Shown: one piece after another, positions 24,072 through 31,803 of the stretch
How positions within the stretch are numbered: position 1 is the first letter of the stretch
Layout of the letters: each line of letters opens with the position of its first letter
Origin: Streptomyces bicolor
GTDB lineage: Bacteria > Actinomycetota > Actinomycetes > Streptomycetales > Streptomycetaceae
NCBI RefSeq assembly: GCF_000719285.1
Contig: NZ_JOFS01000065.1
Span: forward strand, 1 to 40,192
Length of the DNA stretch: 40,192 bases
Reading direction: 5' to 3'
Position numbers and translations under genes: made by a program
The notes under the pieces: model-generated
The model's database searches: none
Told to the model about the DNA's origin: nothing
Seen by the model: only the letters and a program-made list of their open reading frames with translations

Positions 24072-24800
24072 TCATCCAGGGGGCGGACCACCCTCTCGTT
24101 CACGCAACTGGCGTTCGCACTCCTGTGCAAGGTGTGGGTACGCCTCGGAGATGGTCGCGTACACCCTGCGCCGCAGCAGCTTCTCGCCTGCGGCACGGCC
24201 CGCGCTTCCGTACAGCTCACCGAGGATCTCGTGGTACCGGCTCAGCCGATGACGCAGATAGTCGACCTCCCACTGCCGGAGCGCACCGGGCTCCGCACCC
24301 TTGACCGTGGCCGGCTCCGCGGCACGCCCGAGCCGCCATCGCCCGGGCGCCCGCTTCTCCTCCTGGCGATTACGGTGCTCGACGGCCAGCGCCGCCAACT
24401 TGTCCGGAGCCAGCCGCGGCACCTCGAGCGGCTCCGCCGCGATCCGCGCCAGCAGCTCCCGCCGCCTGCGGACAGCTGCAGCCCGCGCCGCCTTCGACCG
24501 CCGCACGGCGGCAGCCGCGATGGCACGGAACTCCTCACTCCGCTCGGCGGCCTCGATTCGCTCCATGCTGTACAGGCGGGTCGGCGGGGCAGTCCGGAAG
24601 ACCGGATTGCCCCCCAGCCTGTCGGGCCGGCCGAGCAGTTGGCGCACCATCCCGAGGGTCCAGCCCCGGGAGCGGAGTCCGGCTTCGGACAGATGCGTAT
24701 ACCTCGATTGCGGCTCCCCGCCGCCCTGACCCGCTTGATCCTTCTCGTGCGTCGTCATCACTGCTTCCCCCGCTGTCGTAACACTGAGTGACGACTTCAT
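24072..24800 (-). CDS. Hypothetical basic, coiled protein
   Basis: 242 aa from ATG 24800, chosen for AGGAG six bases before it; ATG 24758 (MTTHEKDQ) with GGGGAAG before it is nearly as good. The segment HLSEAGLRSRGWTLGMVRQL followed by LGRPDRLGGNPVFRTAPPTR and LYSMERIEAAE looks like a small helix-turn-helix-like or tandem motif that binds something through the Arg/Trp face. The rest is long helical and strongly basic (AVRRSKAARAAAVRRRRELL; RQWEVDYLRHRLSRYHEILG). It has no membrane segment. I know similar Streptomyces hypotheticals but no assigned function. Divergent from the nucleotidyltransferase gene. Confidence 0.65.
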   Translation of the reverse strand: MKSSLSVTTAGEAVMTTHEKDQAGQGGGEPQSRYTHLSEAGLRSRGWTLGMVRQLLGRPDRLGGNPVFRTAPPTRLYSMERIEAAERSEEFRAIAAAAVRRSKAARAAAVRRRRELLARIAAEPLEVPRLAPDKLAALAVEHRNRQEEKRAPGRWRLGRAAEPATVKGAEPGALRQWEVDYLRHRLSRYHEILGELYGSAGRAAGEKLLRRRVYATISEAYPHLAQECERQLREREGGPPPG

Positions 24801-24894
24801 TGATAACTCCTGCCACTGACAATGGCCCCGACGGGGTGAGGCCGTCGGGCGGAATTGCCTGGAGGGGCAGCGCAGGGCTACATACGCTGAACAC

Positions 24895-25680
24895 ATGCCG
24901 ACCTCCGACGATCGTGACTTCCTCAACACCGTCGCCGACCGCCTGGCCTCCCTCCCCACCGTCCACGCCGTCGCCCTCGGCGGCTCCCGGGCCCAGGGCA
25001 CCCACAGAGCCGACAGCGACTGGGACCTGGCGATCTACTACCGGGGCGCCTTCGACCCGGCCCGGCTCCGCGCGGTGGGCTGGGAAGGCGAGGTGTCCGA
25101 GGTCGGTGGCTGGGGTGGGGGTGTCTTCAACGGGGGTGCGTGGCTGACGGTCGACGGGCGGCGTGTCGACGTCCACTACCGCGATCTCGACGTGGTCGAG
25201 CGGGAGTTGGCGGAGGCGGAGGAGGGGCGGTTCCGGGTGGAGCCGTTGCTGTTCCATCTCGCCGGGATTCCCAGCTACTTGGTCGTCGCGGAGCTGGCCG
25301 TCAACCGGGTGCTGCGGGGCGAACTCCCGCGTCCGGCGGCGTATCCGGAGAAGCTGCGCCGCACGGCGGCCGAGCGCTGGTACGGCACCGCCCGAGCCAC
25401 TCTCGCATACGCCAAGGCCAACCACGCCCCGCCGGGCCGCCTCACCGAACTCGCCGGCGCGCTCGCCTCGGCTGCCGTGCAGACCGGACATGCGGTGCTG
25501 GCGGCGCGGGGCGAGTGGGTGACGAACGAGAAGCGCCTGCTGGAGCGGGCGGGGCTGCGGGGTGTTGACGGCGTCATCGGGTCATTGGGTGGCCGCCGTG
25601 AGCGGATGAGCGGGGCGGTCGCCGAAGCGGAGCTGCTCTTCGAGCAGGTGATGGAGAGGGAGGCGTCGCCGCGCGCGTGA
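24895..25680 (+). CDS. Nucleotidyltransferase domain protein
   Basis: 261 aa. The active site is clear at residues 29-46: GGSRAQGTHRADSDWDLAIY, i.e. the GS...DxD pattern of the Pol-beta nucleotidyltransferase superfamily, with the third carboxylate likely the Asp in GRRVDVHYRD. The C-terminal half is helical (RWYGTARATLAYAKANHAPP), with the layout of kanamycin-nucleotidyltransferase-like/MNT enzymes. It may adenylylate or otherwise modify a small molecule or protein. No toxin-antitoxin HEPN partner is seen next to it. The start is the first ATG after a 94-bp gap from the divergent gene. Confidence 0.85.
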   Translation: MPTSDDRDFLNTVADRLASLPTVHAVALGGSRAQGTHRADSDWDLAIYYRGAFDPARLRAVGWEGEVSEVGGWGGGVFNGGAWLTVDGRRVDVHYRDLDVVERELAEAEEGRFRVEPLLFHLAGIPSYLVVAELAVNRVLRGELPRPAAYPEKLRRTAAERWYGTARATLAYAKANHAPPGRLTELAGALASAAVQTGHAVLAARGEWVTNEKRLLERAGLRGVDGVIGSLGGRRERMSGAVAEAELLFEQVMEREASPRA

Positions 25681-25879
25681 CTGGCACCTGTCCGGTAACG
25701 CCGTCGGTGATCACCTGCACCGTCCGTCCCGACCGCCGCACAGCCCTGTGGGCCGTCGTGCTTGCCGGGATGTGGCCGGTCGAGCGGGGGCGCAGGACAA
25801 TTGTGGGTGAACAGGAGATTTGCCGGTCGGGCGAAGCGCCTGTGGGGCGCCGGTGGCGAGGGTGGCCGGTGATGTGCGG

Positions 25880-26845
25880 ATGGGGCATGCGATGGGTGCG
25901 GGACTGATCGGGGCGCAGATCGCGGGCTACCAGGTGGAGTGCGAACTGGGCCGCGGGGGCATGGCCGTCGTGTACCGGGCACGGGATCTGCGGCTCGAGC
26001 GTACGGTCGCGCTGAAGCTGCTGACCCCGGACATGGTCCGCAACGACACCTTCCGCCGTCGTTTCGCGCACGAGCAGCGGGTCGCCGCGGCGCTCGACCA
26101 CCCGCACGTCGTGCCGATCTTCGAGGCCGGCGAGACGGACGGTGTCCTGTACATCGCCATGCGGTACGTCCCGGGACTGGACCTGCGTGGCCTGCTCGAC
26201 CGGGACGGCCCCCTGCAGGTCGACACCGCGTTGCGCATCGCCGCACAGGTGGCGTCCGCCCTGGACGCGGCTCATGAGCATGATCTGGTGCACCGGGACG
26301 TCAAGCCCGGCAATGTGCTGTTGGCCAGGGGTACGGACAGCGACCACCCCGAGCACGTCTATCTCACGGACTTCGGGCTGACGAAGAAATCGCTGTCGCT
26401 GACGGGGTTCACGTCCGTGGGCGAGTTCGTCGGCACGCTCGACTATGTGGCACCGGAGCAGATCGCGGGGCGCCCCGTGGACGGCAGGTGCGATCTCTAC
26501 AGCCTCGCCTGTGTCGTCTACGAAACCCTCGCCGGCGGGCCGCCCTTCCAGCGGGAGGACAGCATGGAACTGCTGTGGGCCCACCAGTACGATCAGCCGC
26601 CCGCTCTGAGTGAACGCCGACCCGGTACTCCGCAGGCGATGGACGCGGTGGTGGATCGGGCCCTGGCCAAGGTTCCAGAAGATCGATTCGACTCCTGCCT
26701 GGAGTTCGTGGCGGCGTTGCGCGCAGCGGTGCAAGATGTCCGGCCGGCCGCGCATCCGCCGACCCGGGTGGACAGGACCGTCGGGCTGCCTCTTGACCCG
26801 CCCTCGTGGGCCCGGCCGGTCTTTGCCCGCCGGCTCGGTCACTGA
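25880..26845 (+). CDS. Soluble Ser/Thr protein kinase (Hanks type)
   Basis: 321 aa, with every canonical kinase element: P-loop GRGGMAVVYRARD (24-36), Lys46 in VALKLL, catalytic loop LVHRDVKPGNVLL with Asp140, DFG at 164-166, GTLDYVAPEQIAGRPVDGRC and DLYSLACVVYETLAGGPPF. The domain ends near 285 and only a 35-residue Pro/Arg tail follows, with no transmembrane helix or sensor domain, unlike PknB. ATG 25880 is preferred over the in-frame ATG 25892 or the upstream GTG starts because of the usual MGH...GAGLIGAQIAGYQVE beginning. Its substrate is unknown; the next gene downstream is the repeat-rich secreted protein. Confidence 0.93.
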   Translation: MGHAMGAGLIGAQIAGYQVECELGRGGMAVVYRARDLRLERTVALKLLTPDMVRNDTFRRRFAHEQRVAAALDHPHVVPIFEAGETDGVLYIAMRYVPGLDLRGLLDRDGPLQVDTALRIAAQVASALDAAHEHDLVHRDVKPGNVLLARGTDSDHPEHVYLTDFGLTKKSLSLTGFTSVGEFVGTLDYVAPEQIAGRPVDGRCDLYSLACVVYETLAGGPPFQREDSMELLWAHQYDQPPALSERRPGTPQAMDAVVDRALAKVPEDRFDSCLEFVAALRAAVQDVRPAAHPPTRVDRTVGLPLDPPSWARPVFARRLGH

Positions 26846-27121
26846 GTGTGCACGTGTGACGCGGCCCCGTCGGTAGCTGTCGGGCTCCTCAACTCGCCGT
26901 CGGCGTCGGCTGGTTGGCGTATGCCGTCACCGCTCAGCCCGCGCGGCGGCCCATGGTCTCCGTGGGTTACGCGACGGCTCCGGGTCTGTCAAGTCCCGAA
27001 CCCTCGGAACGTGACCTGACCGGACGATTCCCGCCTACTGGAAGTGCAAGACCTCACCGGGCAAACCGGATGAACCGAGGCATCGGGGCACGGATCAGTG
27101 CCTTTCACTTCAGGAGGAATC

Positions 27122-28083
27122 GTGAACTCTACGACCCGCACTCACGAGGGTGTCCGTCCCAAGCGTCGTCTGGCCCTGGCCACGGCGGCGGTGTCCGCCG
27201 CGGTCGTCGCCGGAGGCGTCATCATGCCGGCCACCACCGCGTCGGCGGCTCCGATGCCCCCGGCGTCGGAGGCCGAGGCGCTGCCCGGGTTCCAGGAAAA
27301 GGGGGGCGGCGGCTACGGCAAGGGCAAGAAGACCACCTGCTGGAGCAAGGCTCACAAGAAGAAGGTCAAGAAGGTCAAGAAGGTCCGCGGCAAGAAGGTC
27401 AAGCCGTGCTCCTGCTGGGCGGTCGGTCAGACCTTCTACTGGGACTATGAATACGAGATCTACTACATAGTCATAAAGCACGAAAAGAAGTACTTCTGGG
27501 ACAGCCACAAGGAATTCAACTACTGGGAGGAGCACCGCCACGACGATTACTGGAAGAACTACCACAAGGACCATGACTTCTGGGAGGACGAGCACCACTG
27601 GAAGGACCACGGCTGGGTCGAGGACAACCACGACGATCACGACAAGCCCAAGCCGGACGGCGACCACGACGACTGGGACGACGACAAGCCCAAGCCGGAC
27701 GACCACGACGACCAGGACAAGCCGGACGAGCCCAAGCCGGACGAGCCCAAGCCGGACGAGGACAAGCCGGACGAGGACAAGCCGGACGAGGACAAGCCGG
27801 ACGAGGACAAGCCGGACGAGGACAAGCCGGACGAGGACAAGAGCCGGCCGAGGAAGCCCCCGCGGAGGAGGAGCCGGTCGAGGAAGCCCCGGCTGAAGAG
27901 GCCCCGGCGGAGGAAGCCCCGGTCGAGGAAGCCCCGGCGGAGGAGGCCCCGGCTGAGGAAGCCCCGGTCGAGGAGGCCCCGGCTGAGGAGGCCCCGGTCG
28001 AGGAGGCCCCGGCGGAGGAAGCCCCGGCTGAGGCCCCGGCCGAGGAAGCCCCGGCGGAGGAGGCCCCGGCACCGGCCCTCTGA
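27122..28083 (+). CDS. Secreted Trp/Tyr/His/Asp/Lys-rich repeat protein, apparently frameshifted
   Basis: GTG at 27122 has AGGAGG four bases before it. A signal peptide (RPKRRLALATAAVSAAVVAG to ASA-AP, about residue 43) is followed by Gly/Lys-rich stretches with one CWSK and one CSCW, then about 100 residues packed with aromatics and charge (QTFYWDYEYEIYYIVIKHEK; EEHRHDDYWKNYHKDHDFWE), then eight 5-residue repeats KPDE[P/D]. As assembled the frame then turns into an Arg/Pro polymer up to a stop at 28138. The neighbouring frame instead reads (A/V)EEAP repeats and stops at 28083, just before a terminator. One missing base at about 27841 (AAGGAG read as AAGAG) restores KEPAEEAPAEE. No family recognised; metal binding or wall association is speculation. 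Confidence 0.75.
27719..27838 (+). repeat. 15-bp tandem repeat array, eight units (KPDEP/KPDED)
   Basis: Two units AAGCCGGACGAGCCC (27719-27748), then six units AAGCCGGACGAGGAC (27749-27838), identical within each type. It is in frame with the secreted protein gene, so unit gain or loss would change protein length without breaking frame. Confidence 0.95.
27847..28080 (+). repeat. Degenerate 15-bp tandem repeat array ((A/V)EEAP coding)
   Basis: About fifteen 5-codon units of the type GCC-GAG-GAA-GCC-CCG with synonymous variation (GAA/GAG, GCT/GCG/GTC). The alternation is in codon phase with the frame that ends at 28083, supporting that frame as the coding one. One unit is a codon short. Confidence 0.9.
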
Positions 28084-28095
28084 GGCGCAGGTGAC

Positions 28096-28133
28096 GAGAA
28101 CGGGAGGCGGTGGAGACGCCGTCGCCCGTTCTC
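28096..28133 (+). terminator. Terminator after the secreted repeat protein gene
   Basis: GAGAACGGG (28096-28104) pairs with CCCGTTCTC (28125-28133), with an inner GGCG/CGCC stem. It starts 12 nt behind the 28083 stop, but lies inside the reading frame if the assembled frame to 28138 is followed. Confidence 0.75.
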
Positions 28134-28171
28134 ACTGAGGAAACCGAACTGCGGGCCACAACGCCCACCGC

Positions 28172-28206
28172 GACGGGGTGAAAGCCATGACGGCCTTCAC
28201 CCCGTC
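28172..28206. terminator. Long bidirectional hairpin between convergent genes
   Basis: GACGGGGTGAAAGCC (28172-28186) pairs with GGCCTTCACCCCGTC (28192-28206): 15 bp with one mismatch and a 5-nt loop. It separates the secreted protein gene from the convergent SpoIIE-type phosphatase gene. Confidence 0.8.
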
Positions 28207-28630
28207 TCCGCTTTGAACCCCCCGAATTTGAACCCCCCGAATTCGAACAGCTCCCGAAAGGATCCGGTGCTCATGTCCCCACAGCTCTGGCGGCGAAGCC
28301 TCGCCCAGACGGCACACCCGCGCACGATCGCCCCCAGGACGGCCCGCACCGTCACGTCACCCCGCACGGCGCCCGCGACCCGCCGATCGCCGCGCCGGCC
28401 CGCTGATCGGCGCCGACCAGGTGCCGCGGGGCTGTCGCCGGCCGTCCGGCCGCCCCACGAGAGGGCGCCGCCCCCTCGGTCGACGACAGCGGTGTGCCGC
28501 GGGTGCGCTGCGCTCGCGGCACAGGCGACCTCGTCATCCGCAGGCGGGGCAGTGCCCCGGTCAGGTGCTGGACCCAGGCCGGGAATCGGCCGTATGCCGT
28601 GCTCCACCGCATCCGGTCAAGCGGTGCCGT
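28207..28630. other. Intergenic stretch without a supported gene
   Basis: 424 bp between the hairpin and the phosphatase stop. It begins with two perfect copies of TTTGAACCCCCCGAA (28212-28226 and 28227-28241) and a partial third. Open frames exist on both strands (an Arg/Pro-rich plus frame from ATG 28274, a 25-codon minus frame from ATG 28275), but none has family character. It could be the remnant of something lost. Confidence 0.5.
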
Positions 28631-31072
28631 TCAGCCCGGGGTGAGCAGCTGCTCGGCCCAGACGGTCTTGCCGGTGGCCTCGTGCCGGGTGCCCCAGCGC
28701 TGGGTGAGCTGGGCGACCAGCAGCAGGCCCCGTCCTCCCTCGTCGAAGACCCGGGCGCGGCGCAGGTGCGGGGCTGTGCTGCTGGAGTCGAAGACCTCGC
28801 AGATGAGGTTGCGGCCCTCATGGATCATCCGCAGCCGGGCGGGTTCGCGGCCATAACGCAGGGCGTTGGTGACCAGTTCGCTGACGACGAGTTCGGTGAC
28901 GAACCCCGCCTCCTCCAGCTGCCAGGCGGCCAGCTGGTCGGCGGCCAGCCGGCGGACTTGGGCGACGACCGTGGGATCGAAGGTCAGCTCCCAGGTGGCG
29001 ACCCGGTCGGCGCCGAGGCAGCGGGAACGGGCGACGAGCAGGGCGACGTCGTCGTCCGGCGGGTGGGTCAGCATGGCCGTGAGGAGCCGGTCGCAGACGG
29101 CGTCCGGCGTCGAGGCGGGGCGGGCGAGGGTGGCGAACATCTTGTCCAGGGCCTCGTCGATGTCATGATCGCGCGCTTGGAGCAGACCGTCGGTGTACAG
29201 GGCGATCAGACTGCCCTCGGCGAGTTCGGTGTCCATGGTCTCGAACGGCAGGCCGCCGAGGCCCAGGGGCGGTCCGGGCGGGACGTCGAGGAAGTGCACG
29301 GTGCCGTCAGGGGCGACCACGGCGGGCGGGGGATGGCCGGCCCGGGCCAGTGTCAGGTGCCGGGAGATGGGGTCGTAGACGGCGTAGAGGCAGGTGGTGC
29401 CGATGCCCGCGGCACCCTGCACCGCCTCCTCGGGCCCGGCTTCCTCGGCGGACAGGTGCACGACGAGATCGTCGAGGTGGGTCAGCAGTTCATCGGGCGG
29501 CATATCGACGTCGGCCAGGGTGCGCACTGCGGTGCGCACCCTGCCCATGGTCGCCGACGCGCGTATGCCGTGACCGACCACGTCGCCCACCACCAGGGCC
29601 ACCCGGGAGCCCGACAGCGGGATCACGTCGAACCAGTCGCCGCCCACGCCCGCCCGGCCGCCGGCCGGCAGGTAACGGGTGGCGACGTCCAGGGCCTGCT
29701 GATCGGAAAACGTCTGCGGCAGCAGGCTGCGCTGCAGGGTCACCGTGGTGGTGTGCTCCCGACCGCCGCGCCGGGCTCGGTGGATGGCCTCGGCAGCCGT
29801 GCCCGCCAGTTGCTCGCCCAGCCACATGTCGTCCGCGTCGAAGGGTTCCCGACGCCGGTGACGGCCCAGCAGCACCGCCCCGACGACATCGCTCTGGGCG
29901 CGCAACGGCACCACCATCACCGAACGCACCTCCGCCCGGCCGATCCAGGCGGCCTGGGGATCCTCGTCCGCCCACCGGGCGATGGCCGGCTCGCCCGCCC
30001 CGTACACGGCCGCCCGTCCCTCGGTCAGACACCGGGCCACCGGCGAACCGGCCGGGTAGCGCACCGACTCGCCCGCCGCGGCCAGCACGCCGGTCTCGCC
30101 GAGGACGGACCGCACCGCGATACGGCTCAGGCGCACCCGCCCCGTCGGCCCGGTGGTGTCCGCCCCGCCGCCGTGCCAGAAGTAGTCCAGCACCTCGACA
30201 GCGGCGAAGTCCGCCACCGCGGGCACCACGACCTCGGCCAGCTCGCGCGCCGTGCGCTCGGGGTCACCGGTGGTGCCGATGCGGGCCTGGCCCTGCAGCA
30301 GCATCCGCTGCCGGGCCGGGTACGCCCCCGCCGAGGGGTGTGCCACCAGACACACCGCACGTGCCGGGGCGTCAGCCTTCTCCGGCGGTGCGAGCGGTGC
30401 CAGCGACGCCGGCCAGGCGCCCTCCGTACCCACACCCCCGGGGCCGATGAGATCGGCGACATGCTGGACACCGTTTCCCTCCAGCACGAGGCGCATCGCT
30501 GCCTCGGCCCGATCGCTGGAGGGATGCGGTGCCAGCTCCGCCAGCCGCCACCCGCGCATCTCCTCCTCGGTCAGTGACAGCGCGCCTTCAAGGACGGCAT
30601 TCGCCCCCACCAGCCGCAGATCCGAGTCGAAGACCCCGACGACGCAGGGCAGCTGGCGCAACACCCACTCGCCGAACACGCCGCCCGGCGGTAGCACTTC
30701 CCCCGGCGTCGTCGACGGCCCGCCGGCCGTTCTCGCCAGCACCAGCCACTCGGCCGCCGCAGCCCCGGAATCCCGTCGGTGGGCCAGCAGCCGTTGCTGC
30801 AGGCGCCGGCCGTCCCGATGCTGCAACAGCGCCGTGCCGCTCCACCTGCGACGTCCGGCCGCGACCCGCCGTGCCCGGTCCCCGACGTCACCGGCCAGCA
30901 GCCGCGCCGCCGGATGGCCGACCACCTCGTCCGGTCCATAGCCCAGGAGCCGCCCGGCCCCCTCGCTCCACCCCGTCACGATGCCCCGCTCGTCCACGGT
31001 GGCCGTGCACGCCCGCTGCGATGCAGCACCCGCCCGTGCCCACTCGCCGGAAGGGGAGGAAGGTCGCGCCAT
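28631..31072 (-). CDS. SpoIIE-type PP2C phosphatase with PAS, GAF and anti-sigma-like kinase domains
   Basis: 813 aa; ATG 31072 preceded by GAGGAG (the longer frame to 31312 lacks this and family similarity). In order: a PAS at about 20-100 (TATVDERGIVTGWSEGAGRL), a second PAS at about 135-210, a GAF at about 270-435 (VRSVMVVPLRAQSDVVGAVL), the SpoIIE/PP2C phosphatase at about 445-680 (GVGGDWFDVIPL, VVGDVVGHG, LALYTDG-like ALYTDGL), and an RsbW-type HATPase at about 690-805 (ELVVSELVTNALRYG, FDEGGRGLLLVAQLTQRWG). Such proteins control anti-sigma/anti-anti-sigma switches: the PP2C dephosphorylates an STAS protein and the HATPase may phosphorylate it or bind a sigma factor. Sensor input is soluble. 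Divergent from the LuxR gene. Confidence 0.92.
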   Translation of the reverse strand: MARPSSPSGEWARAGAASQRACTATVDERGIVTGWSEGAGRLLGYGPDEVVGHPAARLLAGDVGDRARRVAAGRRRWSGTALLQHRDGRRLQQRLLAHRRDSGAAAAEWLVLARTAGGPSTTPGEVLPPGGVFGEWVLRQLPCVVGVFDSDLRLVGANAVLEGALSLTEEEMRGWRLAELAPHPSSDRAEAAMRLVLEGNGVQHVADLIGPGGVGTEGAWPASLAPLAPPEKADAPARAVCLVAHPSAGAYPARQRMLLQGQARIGTTGDPERTARELAEVVVPAVADFAAVEVLDYFWHGGGADTTGPTGRVRLSRIAVRSVLGETGVLAAAGESVRYPAGSPVARCLTEGRAAVYGAGEPAIARWADEDPQAAWIGRAEVRSVMVVPLRAQSDVVGAVLLGRHRRREPFDADDMWLGEQLAGTAAEAIHRARRGGREHTTTVTLQRSLLPQTFSDQQALDVATRYLPAGGRAGVGGDWFDVIPLSGSRVALVVGDVVGHGIRASATMGRVRTAVRTLADVDMPPDELLTHLDDLVVHLSAEEAGPEEAVQGAAGIGTTCLYAVYDPISRHLTLARAGHPPPAVVAPDGTVHFLDVPPGPPLGLGGLPFETMDTELAEGSLIALYTDGLLQARDHDIDEALDKMFATLARPASTPDAVCDRLLTAMLTHPPDDDVALLVARSRCLGADRVATWELTFDPTVVAQVRRLAADQLAAWQLEEAGFVTELVVSELVTNALRYGREPARLRMIHEGRNLICEVFDSSSTAPHLRRARVFDEGGRGLLLVAQLTQRWGTRHEATGKTVWAEQLLTPG

Positions 31073-31221
31073 CACCGCTCCTCTGGCCGTTGAGGTACCT
31101 GCGGCACCCCCTAACCAGCGTGCTGCTGAAGCGCGCCGACCACCAACCGGAGACCCCCGCGCCCACGCGCACTCCCGGCCGGACCAGCCCCGACAGTTGG
31201 CGGACTCTTGGCCGCGGCTTT

Positions 31222-31242
31222 GCCTGTGACACGCCTGTGACA
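31222..31242. promoter_or_regulatory. Direct repeats GCCTGTGACA spaced 11 bp
   Basis: GCCTGTGACA at 31222-31231 and 31233-31242, one helical turn apart, in the 300-bp region between the divergent SpoIIE-type and LuxR genes. A possible tandem binding site. The remainder of that region shows no gene. Confidence 0.35.
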
Positions 31243-31372
31243 ACGGGCGGACACGGCGATGACGTTCTCCAGACAGGGTCTTTACAAGGGACAAACAGCA
31301 GCAATCGGGCATTCTCTTCAGCTTTCAAGGGTGCGAGCGGAGACGACCGAGCCGACCGCCGGAGAACCCCCC

Positions 31373-31591
31373 ATGAACCTCACTGCCACTCCCACCGAGA
31401 CCGCCACGCTCACTCCCCGCGAACGGGAGACCCTGCTCCACATCGCCTCAGGCCACACCTACTGCCAGACGGCCCGCCACATGGGGCTCTCGCAGCACAC
31501 GGTCGACACCTACCTCCGCCGCATCCGAGCCAAGTTCCAGGTCAACACCACCGCGGAACTCACCCGTCTCGCCATCGCCCTCGGCATGTGA
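31373..31591 (+). CDS. LuxR-type helix-turn-helix protein (stand-alone DNA-binding domain)
   Basis: 72 aa. ATG 31373 with GGAGAA seven bases before. Almost the whole protein is the LuxR/GerE domain: LTPRERETLLHIASGHTYCQ, then TARHMGLSQHTVDTYLRRIR and AKFQVNTTAELTRLAIALGM, with the usual T-x-R-E and V-x-x-x-x-x-x-I pattern. There is no receiver or ligand domain, so activity must be set by abundance, partners or phosphorylation. The longer frame from 31259 adds 38 residues without family similarity. Divergent from the SpoIIE-type phosphatase, which may be its partner. Confidence 0.9.
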   Translation: MNLTATPTETATLTPRERETLLHIASGHTYCQTARHMGLSQHTVDTYLRRIRAKFQVNTTAELTRLAIALGM

Positions 31592-31803
31592 GCCGCGCGA
31601 TCCGCAACCTCCGAGCGATGACGTTGGAGGCCCGGGAGCGATTGCGTTCATAAAGAACGTGGCTCTGCCAAGCATCGTCACATCCTCGAAATACGGCCGT
31701 CCCATCCCCTCCAGGACCTCGGCCTACCGTGGACAGCGCAAGCAACCGCCCGGCCACCGTCGCCCGAAGGCGCCCGCCCCGCCCTCGTCCTGACAGGAGC
31801 CCT

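Noticed and set aside
27719..28080. CRISPR array.
   Set aside because: Repeats are contiguous 15-bp codon-phased units without spacers inside a signal-peptide-bearing gene.
28274..28644. Plus-strand ORF of about 120 codons with AAAGGA upstream of its ATG.
   Set aside because: Arg/Pro/Ala polymer without domain character, overlapping the end of the phosphatase gene; typical of chance frames in GC-rich DNA.
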